Origin: Lamellibrachia columna
Lineage: Eukaryota; Annelida; Polychaeta; Sabellida; Siboglinidae
DNA: 64,000 nt
Assembly: GCA_963662155.1 (NCBI GenBank)
Contig: OY759274.1
Span: 40,577,990-40,641,989 of the forward strand
Reading direction: 5' to 3'
Under the pieces are notes generated by a model that was given only the letters and a program-made list of their open reading frames with translations, did not search any database and had not been told where the DNA came from. Both the position numbers and the translations under genes were made by a program. This document shows, piece after piece, positions 24,901-39,900 of the stretch (its first letter is position 1; the number at the start of each line of letters is the position of its first letter).

Positions 24901-27900
24901 CGTTAAGCATAAATTATTAAATTCATCTCAACATGGATTCCTTAAAGCGAGGTCATGCTTAACAAATATGTTATGTTTTTTGGAAGAAATCACTAAGTGG
25001 ATAGACGTGGGATCGCCAGTAGATATTATCTACTTAGATTTTCAGAAAGCTTTTGACAAAGTGCCACATCAAAGATTACTACTTAAATTAAAAGCCCATG
25101 GTATCGGGGACAGCATAACTGACTGGATAGAACAATGGCTGACTGACAGAAGACAACGAGTTGTAGTAGATGGAGAAGTTTCAAATTGGAAATCGGTTTT
25201 GAGTGGGGTACCTCAAGGATCAGTATTAGGACCTATATTATTCTTAATTTATATCAATGACTTGGACGACAGTATAACAAGTAACGTACTGAAATTTGCG
25301 GATGACACAAAACTGTTTAGAAAGGTTAATACTGATGGTGATAAACAACATTTACAAAACGATCTAGACAGATTAGTGAAATGGTCTGAGAAATGGCAGA
25401 TGTTGTTCAATTTTGGGAAATGTAAATGCCTACATACAGGACATAGGAACTTGAATGTAAACTATCAAATGGGAGATACTGTTCTGGGTACTACTGTAAA
25501 AGAAAAGGACTTAGGAGTTACAATAAGCGCTGATATGAAAGTTTCAGAGCAGTGTGGTATTGCAGCTTCAAAGGGTAATCAAATTCTTGGATTGATTAGA
25601 AGAAACATAACATACAAGGGAAAAAAGTTAATTATACCTCTTTATAAAGCAATAGTTAGACCTCATTTAGAATACTGTATACAAGCATGGAGACCATATC
25701 GTAAGAAAGATATAGATACGCTTGAACGCATACAAAGGAGAGCAACTAAAATGATTCCAGAACTGAGAGACCTTAGTTATGAAGAACGCCTGAAAGAATG
25801 TGGTTTAACAACTCTAGAGACAAGGAGGTTAAGAGGAGATCAGATTGAAGTTTTTAAGATATTGAATGGGTATGAAAATATTGATAGAAATATGTTTTTC
25901 TCACTCAAGAAGGATAGCAGAACTAGAGGACATGAGGTAAAATTAGTAAAGGATCAATGTAGATTGGACATCAGGAAGCACTCGTTCTCACAGAGGACAA
26001 TAAATGAATGGAACAAATTGTCTACAGATTGTGTAACTGCTAGCAGCGTGAATATGTTTAAAAACAAGGTTGACACATATCTCAGGAGGGCGGGTTATAA
26101 GTAGATGAACATTGTTGGACTCTCGATAAGCCAATGGCTTCCTTGTCCACTTGCCATCTGGGCCTTTGGCTTGGATGGCAAATCTTGTTAAATCTTGTTA
26201 AACTACTCATAACTATTTATAACTACACATTTGAACAGCAACGAAAGACAGATTTGTGATGGACTCAATGAATTGAGGGACTTTTATATAATGTTTATGT
26301 ATTAAGTATGCATGTATGAAGCAACATATATGAGCATGACTGTTTCTAATCATGGCTACAATTGTCCGTACACAGAAGGTGAACTAGTACACATAGAGTC
26401 GGGTCAACGGTTTGAATATTATGCGTCTGACAAGAATGAATACAACCAGAAGAGATACAAAGCCATCGGAGAGGTGCAGTAGAAATTTGGTCTTTCTATT
26501 TTGTTAATTGCTTCATATTAGATAATTCCCTGATCTGTTTGTTGATTTTAAGTGTTGCTATATCTTAGCTGGTCACTCTTTTTCTGTTATGAAATATACA
26601 TAATAATAAAAGATGTGAGGGCCCCTGTGATGGTCTCAGGAAACATTTTGTCCATATCATGGAAATAATGCAATATGTTTGCATGCATTTTACTAGCATT
26701 CATAATTTGGAACGGGAAAACAAGACACATGGAGAGCTTTTTTGGATGGCCCTTGCTCATCCACATGGCCCATGCTCATCCACGTGGCCTGTGTTCGTAC
26801 ACATGGCCCATGCTCATCCACATGGCCCATGCTCATTCACATGGCCTGTGTTCATCCACATGGTTCGTGCTCATCCACATGGCCCATGCTCATTCATGTG
26901 GCCCATGCTCATCCACATGGCCCATGTTCATCCTCATGGTTCATGCTCATCCACATGGCCCATGCTCATCCACATGGCCCATACTCATCCATGTGGCCTG
27001 TGTTCATCCACATGGTTCGTGCTCATCCACATGGCCCATGCTCATCCACATGGTTCATGCTCATCTACAGAGCCCAATCATGAACAAACTGTGTGTTAGT
27101 GTGAACTATGAGTAATGATAATTGCGTGAAATAATTTATGCATGAAACCTTCAAATGAAGCTCTGTATGTATGAATGCTTCAGGACACTGGGCCCTGGAT
27201 TTATTCAAAGTTATCATTTGTAATGTACAGTTTTGAATCCAATGTTTGGTAAACACATATATATTAGTAATGCCACATTGAAATCTAGATACTAAGATTC
27301 AAAGCTGATATGTTTCATTGATGAAACTAGTTGTTTACGTGTGTTTAAGAGGATGTATATCTAAAACTCCCCCTCAATTGATTTAGCCCATTGCAAATCA
27401 GGTTCATTGCTGTTCATATTTCTGTGAAAGCAAGCACCAAAGGAACACAATATTGTACTTAATGTGTCACTGGGCATCATTTTTTCTCTATGCTGGAATT
27501 CACATATTTTTCTTGCAGCATCTTGCCTCCTTGTTAAAATCATCAAAAGGAATTAATTAGATCGGGTAGCATACTAAAGGGTGAATAGCATTATGCTTTA
27601 GAAGTAATAACACATAATATTATAACTGGATAACTTTTGCAATATGTTTGCCAAATGCCAAATATTGACCAGATCGGGTAAAACATAATTTAATAATTTG
27701 TCCGATGATTTCGTCACAACATTTGCACAAACAAGCTAGCATGTCGTAGTGGATACTAGATTATTTAAATGCAATTTTTTGGTGAAAGGATGAACAGAAA
27801 TGAGATGAACGAAAACATTGAATTGACGAAGGACGTTTAATATGGATACTTCTATTACAGCTGGTGACAAAGCACGTCTACATGTTGCTTGAAAATGAAA

Positions 27901-30900
27901 CTCACCTGACACGCACTTGGATACCAGTGAGTAAGAATCCACTTTGAAAACATCCTTTATGCCATCCGATCCCCCATAATAATTTCTGCCATAGAAACCA
28001 CAAATTAAGATCTAGCCAATTGTTTTACTCCAATATTTATCCTGATGATTTGACAGATGCACAGTTAAGTTGCTCTGTATGTGTTTCGTTAAGTCTACAT
28101 TAAAACGTTATCGGAGTTTTTTTTGTGATTATTAATAGTAATCAAAGTTGATGTCTGTCTGCAGTTTTTTTATTGTATCTTATTGTAATATTTACAAGTA
28201 ACGACACCTCTGTTCTCTGCTTGTCCATCAAGGTTGAGTATGATGATCTGAGTCAACTTATTGATTATATTACACCACTCCACACCAATAATTTCATTGT
28301 GCGAACAATCAACAACAGCAGAAAGAAACATGAATTAAATTACACTGTCTGACTGGCAGAAGGATGTTGATAAGAAAACCGGCAGCTTCTTCTTCATGTC
28401 TGCCGATGCCCTGGAGAACCGAGACAAACTTCTCATCCTCATCCATGGCTCTGGGGCTGTCAAGGCAGGACAGTGGTCACGCAGGTGGGTCAGTTTGTAA
28501 TCTTTATCATCCTCGCGAGCCAGCGGTAACATTACCACTAGCCCTGGCATGTATCCAACATTACCACTACCCCTGGCATGTATCCAACATTACCACTACC
28601 CCTGGCATGTATCCAACATTACCACTACCCCTGGCATGTATCCAACATTACCACTAACCCTGGCATGTATCCAACATTACCACTAACCCTGGCATGTATC
28701 CAACATTACCACTACCCCTGGCATGTATCCAACATTACCACTACCCCTGGCATGTATCCAACATTACCACTAGCCCTGGCATGTATCCAACATTACCACT
28801 AACCCTGGCATGTATCCAACATTACCACTACCCCTGGCATGTATCCAACATTACCACTAGCCCTGGCATGTATCCAACATTACCACTAACCCTGGCATGT
28901 ATCCAACATTACCACTAGCCCTGGCATGTATCCAACATTACCACTACCCCTGGCATGTATCCAACATTACCACTAGCCCTGGCATGTATCCAACATTACC
29001 ACTAACCCTGGCATGTATCCAACATTACCACTACCCCTGGCATGTATCCAACATTACCACTAGCCCTGGCATGTATCAAACATTACCACTACCCCTGGCA
29101 TGTATCCAACATTACCACTACCCCTGGCATGTATCCAACATTACCACTAACCCTGGCATGTATCCAACATTACCACTACCCCTGGCATGTATCCAACATT
29201 ACCACTACCCCTGGCATGTATCCAGCATTACCACTAGCCCTGGCATGTATCCAACATTACCACTAACCCTGGCATGTATCCAACATTACCACTACCCCTG
29301 GCATGTATCCAACATTACCACAAACCCTGGCATGTATCCAACATTACCACTAACCCTGGCATGTATCCAACATTACCACTAACCCTGGCATGTATCCAAC
29401 ATTACCACTACCCCTGGCATTTATCCAACATTACCACTACCCCTGGCATGTATCCAACATTACCACTACCCCTGGCATGTATCCAACATTACCACTAACC
29501 CTGGCATGTATCCAACACAATGTAAGGAAGGTCACCAAATCATTTGTGCTTTGTCCCGCTTGCTGTTTTGGTTGGCATGTTTCTGGGAACCTATGCCTAT
29601 CATTACTCGTCTGATCAGCGACAACAGATCCACATCAATTAAGATTAAACCTTTTAGTCCTCAAGTCGGCTAAACCCGCCTGCAGACTGATGCTTCAATG
29701 CAGCCATACCCAACCCAAAATAGCAGCAAATTTCAACCGATTCAGGTGGCAAACTAGTTTAGAGAACACATTGCATATCATGCCTGAGCATTCGGTCCTC
29801 ATGTGTCCTTGTATCTGGTCAAATAACGGGAACAAGGATCCTTTCAACAAAAGGCTGAGACCTAAAGGGTTCCTGTATGCCGGTCTCATAAATTCCAGTA
29901 AGCAATTGCGTTGGTTAACACAGCAACACAAAAATTGGTGCTTCAACAAGTCGATCTGCCAGAGGTACTGATGTCGTCAGAAGCCCCCTGGTGGCAAGGA
30001 TGGTGTTTGTTACAACTCCCTTCTCAATTAATTTAGGCCATTGTGAATCAGGCTCATTAATGTTCAGATCTGTAGGGCTTGAATAGTTCAAGTAATGTGT
30101 TCAGTCGGTCTTGAGAAGAGTGTGCTCTTTTATTAAAAACATCAAAAGAATAGACTTTGAACATTAGAACTTGCAAAACTGTGAATAACTTCATCTTACA
30201 ATATATACATGCAGAGCAACTTTTGACCCTTTTAGCCGAATTTCCACTGGACCCAGTCGAAAAGAGTTGAATAGATTTTCCAATGATTTCTTCAAAACTA
30301 AATAATACATTTGCATAAACGAGCTAGCATGCCATAGTGTATACTAGAGCTAGCATGCCATAGTGGATACTAGAGCTAGCATGCCATATTGGATACTAGA
30401 GCTAGCATGCCATAGTGGATACTAGAGCTAGCATGCCATAGTGGATACTAGAGCTAGCATGCCATAGTGGATACTAGAGCTAGCATGCCATAGTGGATAC
30501 TAGAGCTAGCATGTCGTAGTGGATACTAGAGCTAGCATGCCATAGTGGATACTAGATCTAGCATGTCATAATGGATACAAGAGCTAGCATGTCATAGTGG
30601 ATACTAGAGCTAGCATGTCATAATGGATACTAGAGCTAGCATGCCATAGTGGATACTATACTAGAGCTAGCATGCCATAGTGGATACTATACTAGAGCTA
30701 GCATGCCATAGTGGATACTATACTAGAGCTAGCATGCCATAGTGGATACTAGAGCTAGCATGCCATAGTGGATACTAGAGCTGGCATGTCATAGTGGATA
30801 CTAGAGTTAGCATGTCATAGTGGATACTAGAGCTAGCATGCCATAGTGGATACTAGAGCAGGTGTGCCATAGTGGATATTAGAGCTAGCATGTCATAGTG

Positions 30901-33900
30901 GATACTAGAGCTAGCATGCCATAGTGGATACTAGAGCTAGCATGCCATAGTGGATACTAGAGCTAGCGTGCCATAGTGGATACTAGAGCAGGCATGCCAT
31001 AGTGGATACTAGAGCTAGTACACCATGGTGGATGCTAGATAGATTTGATTTTTAGCAAAATGATTCTAAAATGAGACAAGCAAACAAATTTAACGAAGGA
31101 AGGATTTTTGAAGGTCCTTCCTTGATTTGATGTTTTTCCTTGTCTTGTTTCAGATGCATTTCATGAGAAATGTATCTAGTATCCAGTATGACATGCACAT
31201 GAGTGGCTCTATATGCTATGACATAAGGCTATTCAGACTTTCGCAAGTCACCCCCGATTTAATGAACACAGTCGAATCTTTCAATGATTTTCTCATTGAA
31301 GCAACTGCTCAACTTGGGCATATACTTAATTTATGCGCGCACTACAGATTTGAACGAACCTGATTCGTGATGGGCTAAATTCATTGAAGAGGGAATTTTA
31401 AGATGGCATCATGTGTAAATTACAAATGTGTAATAAAATTGATAATTATTATATTTTATTTACTACAGGTACGTACATTTGTATAAAGCCCATTATCCAG
31501 TCTGTAGGACCACTCCAAGTGCTTTACACTTCACCCCCTGGCAGACCTGTTCATTCCAACGCCATCTCGACTTCTGAGAAGCATTTTAGCCTTGCTGCAG
31601 TTACTGCATGAAGACTGTTGGTTCACATATCCACCAATGTCTATAGCCAGGTACTCATACATATCCACCAATGTATATAGCCAGGTACTCATACACATCT
31701 ACCAATGTCTATAGCCAGGTACTCATACATATCCACCAATGTCTATAGCCAGGTACTCATACATATCCACCAATGTCTATAGCCAGGTACTCATACATAT
31801 CCACCAATGTCTATAGCCAGGTACTCCAAGTACTCCAGGTACTCATACAGCTAAGTAATTTGAGAGAAAATTGCTTCGAAATGGCAGAAAGAGTATTTGA
31901 ACCTGCTCCTGTTTTTGGCGGGTTTGTTATGAAGTGTATGCAAAGGAGGCAACTAGCGAAGTGATCACAATGGCAATGGCCAGCACAGAATTTACAGTTG
32001 CTGCATATTTCCTTTTGAAAATATTGAAAAAGTTACCGATTTGAACCATCAAAATATGATCAGACGGTTTGTCCGGCCACTCAGAGCCGATTCAGGCCGG
32101 ACAATTCTTCAAGTCTGGCGTTGTTTCTGAGCACTGGTAATGAACGAAAACGTGGGTGTAACTTATGCACATCAGTCATGAATGTCAACCAGAAATGGGT
32201 TGATTACACCACAAATGTAATCGATTACGATTATGATTACTATTTAAATTTATTAGTATGATTACACATACAATTACTCAGAAAATTAGTATAGCCGATT
32301 ATGATTACAGTTACTTTTGCATGTAATCATGATTACAACCATGATTACATTTTATAATATAATTGACATAATGAAATAAATAAAACCCTTACATGTTATT
32401 ATTGTCACCAATGTTATTTGAGACGAAATCAAACACGATATTAAATACAGCCACTGTACATGCAAAATAAAGAGAAAAGCCTGTTTGTATTGTAGTTGAG
32501 ACCTGGGCAACAGAAATATTCTCAAGAAAATTGTAATCATGATTACGGTTACTTTGGCAATGTAATCGAGTACGATTGTGGTTATCTGGCCTTTTTGACC
32601 AATGTAATTTAGTACGAGTGCGATTACAAAAAAATTGTCAGCGGTTACACATGATTATGATTACTGAGTATGATTAATCCATCTCTGATGTCGTCTTACA
32701 CAGACTCATCATTAATGAGAACCTACACTGCGGCTCACAGCTGCCGTTCATCACGAGGGCGGTACAAGAAGGCTATGGAGTGATCGTACTCAACACCAAC
32801 CTCAACATCAATGGAAAGCAAGAGCCTGTTAAGTTCAGAATATTGTTTGTAAGTATCATTGTCGGTTGTAGTATTCGTTGGACATTACGGTTTGGTTAAG
32901 TGCAGTGCCTGTTTTAGGGCAGGGTAGACTGGACAGTTGCCCAGGGGCCTCCACAAAATTATTTTAATGGGGCCTCCACAAAACTTCTTTTGGGTCATGG
33001 CCCCCCCTTGGCTTTGGGATCAAAAATAACTAATTGGTGACTAAGATAGGTGATTTATGTGTTTGAAGGTAACCAACATTTTAAACATTTCATACTGACA
33101 TCCCAGGGCCTTCGCAGTCCTAAGTCTGTCCCTGGCTAAGCACTAGCTATAGCTTTATTTCACGTTAATCATAATTAAATGTTCAGAACATCATTGTTAT
33201 TAAAGGGAATAACAATGATTGCTTGAAATCATATTATATTACATCTTGTAGTATATTTCCACAACACCAAAAAATTAATTAGAATTCCATTAATTAATAA
33301 TTCTAAATAATACTCTGTTATATCGGCCTGCCTTAATTTGGCATACTTTTGCCACATTTATCGGCAAGCTTTGAAGTGACATCAATAATCATAAGCACGT
33401 GCTACGAGACTGGGCTTTCCATTCATCCACAGTACCACTGACAATGATACTGGTTGTTTAGATGCAAGTGTCAGAATGGTTTATTGTGCGGCATTTGATT
33501 GTCATGCAAACAGTAGTAACAATAAAGTAACATGTAGTAGTGGCTTAAATTCCCTATGGAGCCAACTTTATTTAATAAAGCAAACGTCAAGCCAATGAAG
33601 CACAGCCGGCTTTGTCACTTCGAGAAAAATTGTTTCGACTGTGATCCGGACCAGAGAAGGTGGTAGCCTTGGGTTATCCGGGTGCTAAAATCTCTTTGAA
33701 AGAGGATGATCTACCCACATTATTCCCAGTAGTGGAAGCTAAGTTGATGCCACCAATCCGTTGAATGTCCACGACCATGGTCCATCCAGGATCGAAGCGA
33801 ACTGTCAGCACGGATACAGGTGATGTCGGCTCATAGTGATTTCGGCCCAGTGAATTTGGACGACACTTATTGGAGAGTTCGGCCTGCAACTCTGGTAACT

Positions 33901-36900
33901 TCGGCCTTAGAGCACAACGGGCATAGTGATCTTGGCCCAAGCGACTGTGTAGCGAGCACATGAAGTTTAGTGTGTGTCTTACTGTGAATAAAGCATACTA
34001 TTTATTCTCTCATTTGTTAGTTGATTTTGCTCTACATTTACCCGAAATTGTTACTTTGTAACTGCTTTTATAGGTTTTTCTTCCTTTCACACAAAATATG
34101 GCACTATATTTTTTTCATTTTAACACGCAATCAACGAGATGATCATTAGAACTTATACAATTTGTTGTATCCTTAAAATTCATATCATATAATATATTAC
34201 ACAAAAAACTATAATATTATACAATTGAATAATTTAAATAAAGTATATTACAATTATCATAATATCTTGTTTCTATATTTAAGATTTTCAAGCATTTCCC
34301 CTCTTCAGGGTAAATTCTCCCCAAGTTTTTTTTAATCAAATACAGAGCGATAACAGTGATTAGTGATTATTGTATTGTGAAATTGTGAATACAAGAGCCA
34401 CCTGTGTATGGTCTTTGATCTATACAGTATTTTTCGTGAAGCATGGTCTTTTATTCACACCTGCTCACTCTACGAAACAGACAAATTGGAATCGGAAGTG
34501 TGTATTTGACAACAGTACAGTTGTCAATACAGTGAAAATCTACAGCTCAACGTGTTAATAAATAACAAGTAATACATGTATTGTAAACTAGAATGTGAAA
34601 ATCTACAGCTCAAGTAACATGTTAATAAATAACAAGTAATATATGTATTGTAAACTGAAATATACAACACAAATATAATATAACTGAAGTATAATGACAT
34701 TACAATAGCCTAAACATGGGCTATTAGTTTGCTGTAGATAAACTTAAAAGGGGTCAGGGAGACTGCCACTAAGACCACTGTTGGTCGCTCTCGTGGCAGC
34801 CACTCCAGTATTATAATTTTCAACAAAGGTCATTTAACTTAATAAAGCACTTTCTTGAAAAATAACAATAACACAAGTGCATAACTTCCAAAATAGGTTT
34901 GACAAATAATTAATTATTTCATCAATGATGACAAAATCTCAAAGGGTAAATAAATCGACTTAATTTTTAATCTGGCAAATATGTATATTTACATCTGACA
35001 TACTAATTACAGTACAATGTATAATTAAATTAACAAAAGTAATGAAAAATTAAAGCGTTTATGATTTAATTATTAAGTCCGTCCACAAATGTAACAATTT
35101 GGCATAGAGCACTGTTCTCTGTAGTTTTGTAGAAAGCACATTTTGGCATACCTAGTAAATCCATGTAAACTATGTGTTAAAATTTGGTTCCTTATGTGTT
35201 TCAAAGTATTGTTTGTTAATAATGGAATATCATACCTAATGCATCGTTTGGCAAAACCGTGTTTTGCCCTATCTGTGTAGATATTTTCCTGTATTCGTGT
35301 ATTAATGTTGTGAACATTTCTACTTAGAGAAAATGGTAAGTTTTGTAAATATGCTGGTAATTTCATGTGCACATATTTCTAATAAAATTTTTATTCCTGT
35401 AATTGCAACATATCTTATAAAGAATTTTTTATTTCTTAAACTCAGTATGTGAATTATATTTACTTAAAAATATTATTCTAATTGCTTTTTTCTGTACGCC
35501 TGTAGTTTGATAATTCTGTTACATTTAAAACCCCATATCATTAGGCCATAATTTATATATGGTAACATTAATGAGTTATACAAAGTAAATTTTATATTTA
35601 ATGGCAGAAAGTGTTTTAATTAGTTTAATATACCTATAATTTTTGAACATTTGATAGAAATATTTTTTTTATGACTGTCCCAGCTTAGATTTTCTTGTAA
35701 TATCACACTTAAAAGATTACAGTTTTGGGCTCTTTCGATTCTAGTTTCATCTATCTTGAGTAGAAAAGGAATTCATTTTTTATTTATTAATTGGTGTATT
35801 ATGTACTTGGGTTTCTTTATATTTAAAGACAGTTTATTAATTTTCAGCCATTCGTTTTTAGTTTATTTAATTCTGTGTTTAAATGTTGTTCGATATCTTT
35901 AGTACATGAATTTAAAGACTGGATTGTAGTAAATACAGTTGTATCGTCTGCATACATTACATATTTAAATGTCGTGCTTGACTTTGGTAAATCATTAATG
36001 TATATAACAAAAAGAAGTGGGCCTATTATGGAGCCTTGTGACACACCTGTAGTAATAGGCAGAGTTTCAGAAATGCTATAGTCGTATGTAACATATTGTT
36101 TTATATTTTTCAAGTAGCTTTCCAATAGTTCTAGAGCAATATATCGCATATTCCATATATGTGTAATTTATTTAATAAAATGTTGTGGTCTAAGGTGTCA
36201 AATGCTTTTGACAGATCTAAAAATATATTAATGGGTGTTTCATTTGAATCCAGTGCGGTTATAGTTCTGTCAATAACTTCCATGATGGCATATTCAGTTG
36301 AGTGACCAGATTTGAAGCCGTACTGGTTATCATTAAAAAGTGAATGTTCTGTAAAAAATGAATATATATGATCATGCATAACTTTTTCAACAACTTTAGA
36401 TATTACAGGTAATAGTGATATTGGTCTGTAGTTACAGAACAGTGTTTCATCATCCTTTTTAAAGATAGGAATGACTTTTGCAATTTTCATCCTGTCTGGG
36501 AAGATTCCAGTATTAAATATTTGATTAAGAAGTAATGTTAAGGGTTTAATTAATATGAGTTTTAAATATTTTAATTGTTTCAATGTAATACCATCACGAC
36601 CACTGCTGGTTTTTGCTGGGAATTTGTCAATTATTTTGAATAATGACTCATTTATTTCTTGGAATTGAAAAAGCAGCTCAGAGTTTCCTGTCAGATAGAA
36701 ACTATGATTTCTGTTACTCGTGTGTTTAATTTTGTTGGCAAGGTGTTGTCCTATGTTTGTAAAGAATAAATTAAATTTATTAGCAATTTTTACAGTGTCA
36801 GTTATTTTGCAGTCTCCTTCTCTAAAATATATAGGTAATGATCTCTTTTTGTTGGATCTTTGCAAAATTTCATTTAAAGTTTTCCAGGTTTTTCTTGTGT

Positions 36901-39900
36901 CATTTTTATATTTGTTAAACAATTGTTAAACAATATTTGTATATCAATTTGGCTGCTCTGATACTTCTTTTTAAAATACAATTATAGGTTTTTAAGTTTA
37001 TCTTTTTAACGGAATAGTCAATTGATGTGGGATTTGCCAACTTGATCTGCTTATGTAAGTTGTCTCTGTATATAATAGATTTAAGTATGCCATTTGTTAT
37101 CCATAATGAGTTTTTGTGTTTATATTTGTTAAATGTGACTAATTGATATGGCATGTGTTTAACATTTGCATTTTCAAGTACGTCCATAAGTATGTTGTAA
37201 TTATTATTTGGATCAGACAAAGGATTTTGATCTAATTTCTCCATAATATTTGAATTAATTATTTCATTTGCAAAATTTGACATGGCTTTTTCATTTTGTA
37301 AACGTATTTTGACTAATTTAGGGGGAAATTTTTTAGCTGGAACAGTTTCGATAAAAAAAAATATGGCTGGTGGTCTGAAAACTGTTTGATTAAGATACCT
37401 GCTGTTGATTGTAGCATAATTTGGCTTAGTTTACAAAATAAATTGTCACTTAATGTGCCATTTAGGTCAGAAAATCTAGTTGGGAATGTTATTTTAGGAA
37501 AGAAGCTAAATCCTGTTAAGGTGTCATAAAACTCACTAGGATATTCTTTATCATTAATTTTCAGCAAATTTATATTGAAATCTCCGGCAATAATAAATTC
37601 TGAATTTTTGCAATCAAGTTGTGATAATAATAATGAAAATTCGTCAATAAATTGTGTGTGGTTAATGTTTAGGTCTCAAGGTGTTCTGTATATATTACCG
37701 ACTATCACAGGTTTTTTGAGACCACCCCCAGTTATTTCAATTACCTGTCCTTCCCAGGTTTCATTTTTAATACGTTGTAATACTTTATAATCGTATCTAG
37801 TGTGAACATACACAATTAAGCCTCCATAGGTACTACTATTTTTACCCAAGGAAATACAAGTATAGTCTTCTAATTGGATGTGAGATAGATTTTCTTGTTC
37901 AGTTAACCAACTTTCTTGAATACATATAATGCTAAAGTCATAGTTAATTAGGTGCAATTCTTGTACAAAGGCTGCTAACTCATTGAATTTAGCATTAATT
38001 GATTGGATGTTAGTACTAAGTATGCCAAAACTATTAATTTTAGTATTTACCAATGACTTAAAATGATCGGTATCATAATATGATGAAGTTTTCATTATTG
38101 GCAAATTATCGCTTTCATTGGTTTCATCATTTGTAGACTGCAGAATGTTATTTAAGCAGTTTTTATGGACACCCCCATAGTACTGTAAAAATAAATCATC
38201 TGAATCTGTCATTCAGTTTATAAATAATTATTATGTATATGCATATAACATTGTTCCAAGAATTTGGCAGATATTGTCTAATTATAAATTAACTAATTGA
38301 CATAACTTTCAATTAAAAGTTTATAAATATGCTGTAAGTAATGACAACTTGAATGTTTTTTTAAATTGTTTTAAACTTGGTAGCTGAGTTATTTCATTTG
38401 CTAAGCTGTTCCACATATTTATACCTTTGACAGTGAGTGACAATAGTCTGAGGGCGGTGTTTGTATTTTTAACATAAAACAGTTTGCTTTGTCTGGTACC
38501 ATACATGTGTATAGCTTCGGCTGGTTTAAAGAATGCTTGAAACCGACCATTTAAAGAGTGATTATTTGCTTTATAGAGTATAATCATAGTCTTGTATGTA
38601 ACTAAATCATGAAGTTTAAGTATTTTTGAGCTGTGGAAAAATACAGATGTATGATCATGGTAATTAAGGTTATAAATAATCCATATAGCTTTTTTCTTTA
38701 ACAGAAATAGTTTCTTGAGTCTCGATTGATACGTACTTCCCCATATCTCACAGCAGTATGACATATGTGGTTCAACAAGTGATTGATATAATATATGTAA
38801 TGCTTGACAATCAAGAACATGCATAGTTTTGTAAAAAAAACTGCTATGCTTTTTGATACTTTTGTTTCAACAATTTTTATATGTTCTCTCCATGTTAGGT
38901 TTTCATCAATAGTTACTCCGAGGAATTTTGTATGTGTTACCTGCTCAATGTTTATTCCATTCAAAACTATATGCACATCTGTTCTAGGTTGTTTTTTATT
39001 GTTATAAAATATTATAAAAAAACATTATAAAATTTGTTTTATTCACATTGAGCGATAATTTGTTCGCTCTGAACCATAGGCCTACTTGTTTTTGTTCGTT
39101 GTTAACTACATTGGTTACATCATCAATATTACTAGCCGAGTAAAATTTTTTTAGTATCATCTGCAAATAGAATAATATGAAGTAGTTTGGAAACATCGCA
39201 CATGTCATTTATGTACAAGATAAATAGTAATGGGCCAAGGATTGATCCTTGCGGGACTCCACACTTGATTTCCTTGAATTCTGAGTTACTATTATTGTAG
39301 CATACATATTGTCTACGGTTGAATAAATAACTTTTTATCCATTCCAGAGCTAAACCCCTTATTCCGTAGCAATACAATTTACTTAGCAATATGTTGTGGT
39401 CAACGGTGTCGAAAACATTTTTTAGATCGATAAAGACACCAATCGTAGTTTGGGATTTATCCGTTGCAGAAGTAACCTTTTCGACAAATTCAGTTCGAGC
39501 TAGTGAGGTCGAATGATTACTTCTGAAGCCATACTGCCCATCTGACAGTATGTGTTGTGCTTCAATGAAAGATGTTAGCCTTTTGTTAAATATTTTTTCA
39601 AGTATTTTTTTAAAATGGGATAAAAGAGATATAGGTCTATAATTAGAAAATTTAAAACGATCACCTGACTTAAATACAGGAATGATTTTTGTCAATTTCA
39701 TATCATTTGGAAATGATCCGCAGATCAATGATCTGTTAAAAATGTGGGTTAGCGGTTTTACAATTTGCTTTATTATATGCTTAACTGTTTTCATGCTGAT
39801 CTCATCGTGTCCGTTTGAACTTTTACTCTTGCACTCAGACACAATGTCAAGTACTTCTTGCTCAGTAACTGGCTGTATATACATTGACTGTGATACTTTA

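Noticed and set aside
26659..27115. Three overlapping His/Pro/Trp-rich ORFs of 113-146 aa
   Set aside because: All three frames stay open because the 19-bp minisatellite has no stop; intronic repeat.
28233..28350. Candidate missing ARB2A exon ([13 protein letters not shown])
   Set aside because: Acceptor possible, but the residues do not match the YVYELLE block and no phase-0 donor was found before the stop.
28364..29614. Several 74-161 aa ORFs with a repeating [10 protein letters not shown] pattern
   Set aside because: Translation of the 29-bp minisatellite in three frames; only the first 125 bp overlap a real exon.
28531..31040. CRISPR-like arrays
   Set aside because: Units are contiguous tandem repeats without unique spacers, in an animal genome.
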